Shown here piece after piece: positions 1 through 6,300 of a stretch of DNA of 8,913 bases. This DNA is from Thermoleophilia bacterium. GTDB lineage: Bacteria > Actinomycetota > Thermoleophilia > Gaiellales > SKUG01. The stretch covers positions 1-8,913 of the forward strand of contig JAOPYU010000223.1 of the NCBI GenBank assembly GCA_025964455.1, read 5' to 3'. Both the position numbers and the translations under genes were made by a program. The notes beneath the pieces were generated by a model. It was not told the DNA's origin. It worked only from the letters and a program-made list of their open reading frames with translations, and did not search any database. Numbering within the stretch: the first letter of the stretch is position 1; every line of letters starts with the position of its first letter.

Positions 1-159
1 CTTCACGACCTTGCCGTCGAAGTTCGCAGCGGCGCGGAGCAGACCATGGGCCTTGGCAGCGGGCGGCGTGCTCGTGGTGGTGGAGCCGTCGGCGAGGGCG
101 CCGGCCGGGAATGCCACGAGGGCACAAGCGGCGAGCACGAGGGAGGAGCGTCGGAACAT
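1..159 (-). CDS. Secreted protein of unknown function (N-terminal fragment)
   Basis: The minus-strand frame is open from an ATG at 159 to the left edge of the window, giving 53 residues of a protein whose C-terminus is missing. The N-terminus is a classical Sec signal peptide: a basic start (MFRRSS), a hydrophobic core of about 14 residues rich in Leu, Val and Ala, and a likely cleavage site after AGALA (residues 19-23), followed by DG. The mature part begins with a Ser/Thr/Pro-rich stretch (residues 26-33), typical of an extracytoplasmic linker, then a mixed segment ending ANFDGKVVK. The start is supported by an AAGGA ribosome binding site 9 bases upstream. The gene is divergent from the giant repeat-protein gene and shares its upstream region. 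I do not recognise the family; export is well supported, function is not. Confidence 0.75.
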   Translation of the reverse strand, partial: MFRRSSLVLAACALVAFPAGALADGSTTTSTPPAAKAHGLLRAAANFDGKVVK

Positions 160-168
160 GGTGGGGAA

Positions 169-173
169 TCCTT
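169..173 (-). promoter_or_regulatory. Ribosome binding site of the leftmost gene
   Basis: On the minus strand AAGGA lies 9 bases before the ATG at 159. This is a good Shine-Dalgarno match at normal spacing, and it decides the start of the small secreted protein. Confidence 0.6.
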
Positions 174-301
174 GGGTCGTGGCGATGTCGTACGTCTGGT
201 AAGCGTGACACCGGTCTGAAAGGTAACGGTCGGTGGTTTATCGGCTCGGGCAGGGCAAACTCGATGAATTTTTCTCGTAGCGCCCGAGCTGGGATGTCGA
301 A

Positions 302-338
302 GCTCAAGTCATCCCGGTGAGTGGACGATCACTTGAGC
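302..338 (+). promoter_or_regulatory. Imperfect palindrome / hairpin touching the giant gene's start codon
   Basis: The arm GCTCAAGTCATC (302-313) pairs with GATCACTTGAGC (327-338) at 11 of 12 positions, with one C-C mismatch, around a 13-base loop. The right arm ends at the base before the ATG at 339. The loop carries the purine-rich run GGTGAGTGGA (316-325), the only Shine-Dalgarno-like sequence near the candidate starts, and also the alternative GTG start at 321. It could be a DNA operator for a dimeric repressor or an RNA hairpin controlling initiation; the sequence alone does not choose. Confidence 0.45.
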
Positions 339-3300
339 ATGTGCCCACGCCCACGCCGTCGTGCGATGGATCTTTCGCGCGCCCGCTGTGTGGGCGCGCT
401 CGTGGTGTTGGTGCTGCTGCTGTTCCCCGCCACTGCGATCGCCGGCGATTCGAACGACGCATTCTCAGGCGCAGAACCGATCTCGACGATGTCGTTCAGC
501 ATCACCGGCGACAACGTCGGGGCCGGTCAGGACGCCGGCGATCCGGGCAACACGTATGCGTCGGTCTGGTACGCATGGACCCCGCCACAGACCGGCCGTG
601 TCGCCATCGACGTGGATGACTGTGACTACGACTCGTACCTTCGGGTGTACTCGGGTGGTGTGAGCCTCGCGACGATGAACGTCCTCGCGGCCAACGACGA
701 CGCAGCAACCGCGTACTGCTCGGCGCTCAACGTCGATGCGCTGGCCGGCACGACCTACTACATCGCAGTGGGCGGCTACAACAGCAGCTCGACCGGCACC
801 TTCACCCTGCGCGGCGTCACGGGGCCTCCGAACGATGCATTCGCATCCGCGTCAGCCATCGCGACCGATACCGTCAGCCTCCCTGCGACCACTGTGGCCG
901 CCACCTCCGATGTCGGCGAGCCCCTGACCACCTTCGGATCGATCTGGTACACGTGGACGCCGACGCAGACCGGCGTGGTCTGGATCGACACGACGACCTG
1001 CCAGTCGCGCACCATCCGCCTGTATCAGGGCACGGCGCTGGCCACCTTGACCGAGGTGGCCAACGTGAACGGGGCATGCCCCGCACGCGTGACGACCTCC
1101 GTCACTGCCGGGACCCCGTATCGCATCGCGGTCGGGCACAACGGCGACGTGTGGGGCGATCCATTCCAGCTGCGCATCCGGCGTGCTGCCGCCAACGATG
1201 CATTCACCAACGCCACGGTGCTCACGGGAGGGGACGTCTCGGTCGGCGGCGCGACCTTCGGAGCCACCGACGACGCCGGCGAGCCGACCGTCACGAACGG
1301 GTCCGTCTGGTACTCGTGGACGCCGAGCACGTCGCGTACGGTGTCGATCAGGACGCGGTCGTGCACCTTCGACACGTTCCTCCGTGTCTACACCGGCAGC
1401 ACGCTCGGCGCGCTGACGCCGGTCGCCTCGAACGACAACGCCGAGGCCGGCAGCTGTTCGCTGGTCAGGGCGAGTGTCATCGCCGGCACGACCTACCGGA
1501 TTGCGGCGGGTTCGGCGCTCCCGGGAGTTTCCGGCGACTTCCAGCTGACGATCGACGCGGAGCCATACCACGACGCGTTCGCCGACGCGATCACGCTGAC
1601 GGGCGACGTCTCGAGCGTGACGAGCAACAACTTCGGGGCCACGCAGGACGTCGGGGATGCGACCAACACGCTGAACTCCGTGTGGTATCGGTGGACCCCC
1701 GGCCGCACCGGCACAGCGGCAATCCATACGAGGTCGTGCGACTTCGACTCGTACCTGCGCGTGTTCACCGGCACGACCCTCCCGTCGTTGCAGCCGGTCG
1801 CCTCGAACAACGACACGATCGGCACGTCGTGCTCGGCCGTGACGGTCGAGGTGGTCGCCGGGACCACCTACCACGTGCTCGTCGGCGGCAATTACGCCAC
1901 CGCGTTCGGCGAGTTCACCCTCCGCACGTCGATTGCCGTCGCGAGCGATTCGTTCAGCGCCTCGACTTCGCTGTCGGCCCAGTTCAGCCAGCTCGGCGGC
2001 TTCGCCTCTGCTCGAGTGCGCGCTGAGGGTGCGACGCGTGAACCAGGCGAGCCGGTCCAGGCCGGGCGTGCCGATCTCACGGGTACGACCTGGTATCGCT
2101 TCCGCTCCGATCGCAACGCGACGGTCACGATCGACACGGTCGGTTCGGGAGGCGACACGGCGCTCGGTGTCTACACGGGCTCGGTGGTCACCGCACTCAC
2201 CCTGATCGCTGACAACGACGACGCCGCACCCGGTGTCACCACTTCCGCGCTCTCGCTGGCGGTGACCGACGGCACCATGTACTACATCGCGGTGGCGGGA
2301 ACCGGCATCTCGCATGCCGTCCGCATCAACGGCCCGGTGAACGACCGCTTCGTGGACGCCCAGGTGATGTCCGGGCTCTCCGGATCCGCAGCAGGCACGA
2401 CTTCCGGCTCCCTGACGGAGGATTCCGAGCCTCCAGTCGACGGAACCCTGCAGACCGGGAGCATCTGGTACCGCTGGACCGCCCCCGTGTCGCAGGTCGT
2501 CGCCATCGACACGCTCGGTTCGCTCGTCCCGCCGAACCTGGCCGTCTACACGGGCTCCAGCGTGAGCAGCCTGACCCTCGTCGCATCGGCTACCTATGGC
2601 AGTCCACGTCGCGTGGAGTTCTCGGCGGTGGCTGGCACGTCCTACCGGATCGCGCTCTCGACGAGTGGGCAGCGCGGCGAGACGAAGCTGCGCATCGATC
2701 CTCCGCCCGCGAGCGACAAGTTCGCGTCGGCGGTCGTGGTGCCGCCGGCTGGTGCTCGCTTCAACGGATCCTCGACGGGTGCCACGCGAGAAGCCAACGA
2801 GCCCGTGCACGGTGGCCGGATGGGTCAGGCATCCGTATGGTTCCGCTGGGTGCCCTCCAGTGCAGCGGCGGTCCGGTTCAACACGAACGGGAGCACCTAT
2901 GACACGCACCTCGCCGTCTACCAGGGCCCGGAGCTGGCTTCACTGACACAGATCGTCGCCGACGACGACGCCGGGTGGGGCCAGAACAGCCAGGTGACGT
3001 TCACGCCGAACCCGGGGCAGCCCTACTACATCGCCATCTCATCCCCCGACAATGCCCGCGGTGCGTGGCAGCTCAACGCGCTGGCCCCCACCAATGACGA
3101 CGTGGCAGAAGCCGCGGCGCTCGCGGCGTCGCCGGGGACGGTGACCACCTCCAGTCGCGCAGCAACGCTCGAGGTCGGCGAACCCGTGCACGCCACCACC
3201 TACGGGTCGCGCTCGCTCTGGTACACGTGGACCGCGCCGTTCTCGGGCCCGGTCGGCATCGACACGAGCGGTAGCACGGTCGATACGGTGCTCTCGGCAT

Positions 3301-6300
3301 GGACCGGCGTGCCGGGTTCGCTCGTGCGCATCGCGTCCAACGACAATGCGCTGGGCGGGACCGTGTCGTGGTCCCAGCTCCGGTTGGTCGTGACCGCCGG
3401 GACCACCTACACGTTCGCGGTTCGCGATACGAGCTACGCGGGCGGTTCGGTCGACCTCACCGTCGAGCGGATTCCGCCGAACGACGCGTTCGGCTCCGCG
3501 ACCAACATCGCTGGTGCACGTGACATCGTCACGGGATGGACGACCGGGGCGACGCACCAGGCGGGCGAGCCGGACCATGCCGGCGCAGCTACGGCCGCCT
3601 CGTCGTGGTGGAAGTGGACCGCACCGACCACCGGCCCCGCGCTGGTCGACACCCGCGGCAGCGACTTCGACGCGGTCCTCGGGGTGTACACCGGAAGTGC
3701 GGTGAACGCGCTCACCCTCGTCGGCGCGGACGACGACTCGCTGGATCCGGACGCCCGCGTCGCCTTCGCGGCGACCGCCGGTACGACCTATTACTTCGCC
3801 GTGGACGGAGCGGCCAACGACCGGGGTCGCGTCATGCTGCGACTCAACATCCCTCCGAACGATCACGCGTTCGACGCGGCTCCGCTGACCGCGAACGTCA
3901 CCGCGGACGGTTCGTTGCTCGGCGCGACCATCCAGCCGGGGGAGAACCAGTGCAGCTCCTACGAGACCGCCTCGGTCTGGTTCGCATTTACCCCGCCCAA
4001 CCGGTCCGTCACCTACGACACCGCGGGAAGCAGCGTGGACACGACGCTCGAGATCTACACCGGCGATCCCTCGAGCATCGCAACCCTGACACGCAAAGCC
4101 GGTGCGTGCGGATGGTGGGGCAGTCGACCGCGGCTCGAGCATCGGACCACGATTCCCGGACAGACCGTGTACGTGCGCGTCGCAACCGTCTACGGCACCC
4201 TCGGCCAGATCAGCGTCACACCGAGGATGGCGCCCGCCAACGACGACGTGGACCAACCCACGACGATCTCGGGCTGGAGCGCAACCGTCACGGGCTCCCT
4301 CAATTACGCGACCTCCCAGGCCAGCCCGACCCCTGCGTGCGGGAGCTGTCCGTCGATCTGGTACGAGTGGATCGCCCCCGCGAGCGGTCCCGCATCATTC
4401 GACACGTACCTCACCGACGCCGGCAGCTACCGCACCACGCGGATCGGCATCTGGAACGGGACGGTGCCGGGGAGCGAGACCCTCGTCCTCCAGAAACAAC
4501 CACCGTTCGGCAGCCACACCCGTGCGGTGTTCACGGCGGTGGCAGGCACCCGCTACCTCGTCCACATCGAGGGGGCAGGGGCGGTCACCGATTTCGGCAA
4601 CGTCATCCTGCGGGTGAATCCACCGGCTCCTGCCAACGACGCATTCGCGGCCGCGCAGGGCGTGAGCGGATCGAACGTGTACGCGGTCGGCACCACGTGG
4701 GGCGCGACTCGTGAGCTGCCGGACGAACCGAACCACGCCGGGGCCGGCGGCACGCGGAGCGTCTGGTACCGGTGGGTTGCTCCCAACACGCAGACCGCGA
4801 CGGTGAACACGACCTCCAACGACGGCGACACCGTGCTCGCCGTCTACCAGGGCGCGAGCCTGGCAACGCTCACGGGGCTCGCCGCCAACGACGACGCCGA
4901 GGCCGACGGTGGCAGCCGGCTCACCTTCCCGGCGGTCAATGGCCAGACCTATTGGATCGCCGTGGACACCAAGGCTGCCAGCTCGGACTTCAACCTCAAC
5001 ATCTCGATCCCGCTGCCGCCCCCGGTCAATGACATGTTCACCGATGCGATCCCGATCGCCGGCGGCATCCGGGACACGGTCACGGGCACCAATTACGGGG
5101 GGACCATGGAGCCGGACGAGCCCCCGAGGATCGACAACTGTGGGGTGTACCACTCCGCCTGGTACACGTGGACGCCCGCCTACACGGGCAAGGCCGTCCT
5201 CGACACGATCGGCTCGCCGTTCGATACCACGCTGTCTGTGTATCGCGGGCCGCGCCCATCCGCGGGGTACCTGGTCGCCGCCAACGACGACCTCAGCTTC
5301 TCGCCACACAACCAGCGCAGCCGCGTCACGATCTACGTCACGGCCGGGCTGACCTACCACGTCGCCGTCAACGGCTGTGAGCTCGAGCGGTGGGGCGCCT
5401 TCACGTTGCGCGTCAACCCGCCACCGGACAACGACGACTTCGCCACTCCGACCGTGGTCACCCCGACCTCGTGGGTGACGACCACGCATGCCATCTCCGC
5501 GACAGCCCAGGCCAGCGAGCCTGCGCATGCGGGCGCTGCCGCCAGCCAGTCGACCTGGTACTCGTACACGGCGACATCCACCGGCAACGTGACCCTCGAC
5601 ACGCTGGGCAGCTCGTTCGACACGACGCTCGCCGTCTACACCGGGGCGAGCCTCGCGACGCTCGTGCCGGTCGCGTCCAACGATGACGCCTATCCGCTGG
5701 CAGGCGATCGCTGGAGCATCGTGACGTTCCCGGCGGTGTCGGGCACGACCTACCGGATCGCGATCGAGTCCAGGGATGCGCTCGGAGCGACTGCAGTGCT
5801 CAACCTCGGCCGCGCCCGCAACGACTTCATCCAGGACGCGGCGGTGCTCACGGGCCGCACCGCATCGGCGATGGTCGAGAGCCGCCACCTGGGCCGACAG
5901 GGTGGCGAGTCGCAGCCGCGCGTGCTCGGCGGCATGGGGTGCACGGCGTGGTTCACGTGGGTGGCCCCGGGCAACGGACTCGTCACGATGGACACCTTCG
6001 CATCGTGGGTCTCGGATTCGGCGATCGATGTGTATACGGGCCCCCTCGACACGACCGCCCTGACACTCGTCGCCGGAAATGACACGACGCTCGGCTCGCA
6101 CGCACGCGTCCGTTTCGCCGGCGTGATCGGGACCCCGTACCGGATCCGGGTCGAATCCGGATTCTGTGAGGCGAACAACTCGTCGCCGATCGGCATCAAC
6201 ATCGTCCAGCAGCCACCGCACGACAACCTCGCTGCCGCCATCCCGGTGACGGCATGGTCGACGTCGGTATCGGAGTCGTCGGTGGAGGCGACCAAGGAGG

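Larger units (their letters stand above)
160..338. promoter_or_regulatory. Divergent intergenic region with several inverted repeats
   Basis: This stretch separates two divergent genes for exported proteins, so both promoters should lie here. I could not assign convincing -35/-10 pairs on either strand. It contains three inverted repeats: 244-251 with 282-289 (8 of 8 pairs), 288-296 with 310-318 (9 pairs including two G-U), and 302-313 with 327-338 (11 of 12 pairs). The second and third share bases and cannot form together. The short AT-rich run at 264-275 is the only AT-rich patch and could mark a promoter. The function is inferred from position; the repeats are read directly. Confidence 0.45.

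Noticed and set aside
11..202. Plus-strand 63-codon frame at the left edge
   Set aside because: It is antisense to the signal-peptide gene, which has a proper ribosome site and export signal.
953..2026. Plus-strand 357-codon frame overlapping the repeats
   Set aside because: Arg- and His-rich shifted-frame shadow of the repeat gene.
852..2909. Long minus-strand open frame (685 codons) inside the giant gene
   Set aside because: Its translation is Arg/Gly/Asp-rich with no domain pattern, which is what GC-rich codons give on the opposite strand. The plus-strand repeats are unmistakable.
3536..4714. Plus-strand 392-codon frame overlapping the repeats
   Set aside because: Arg-rich shifted-frame shadow of the repeat gene with no domain signal.
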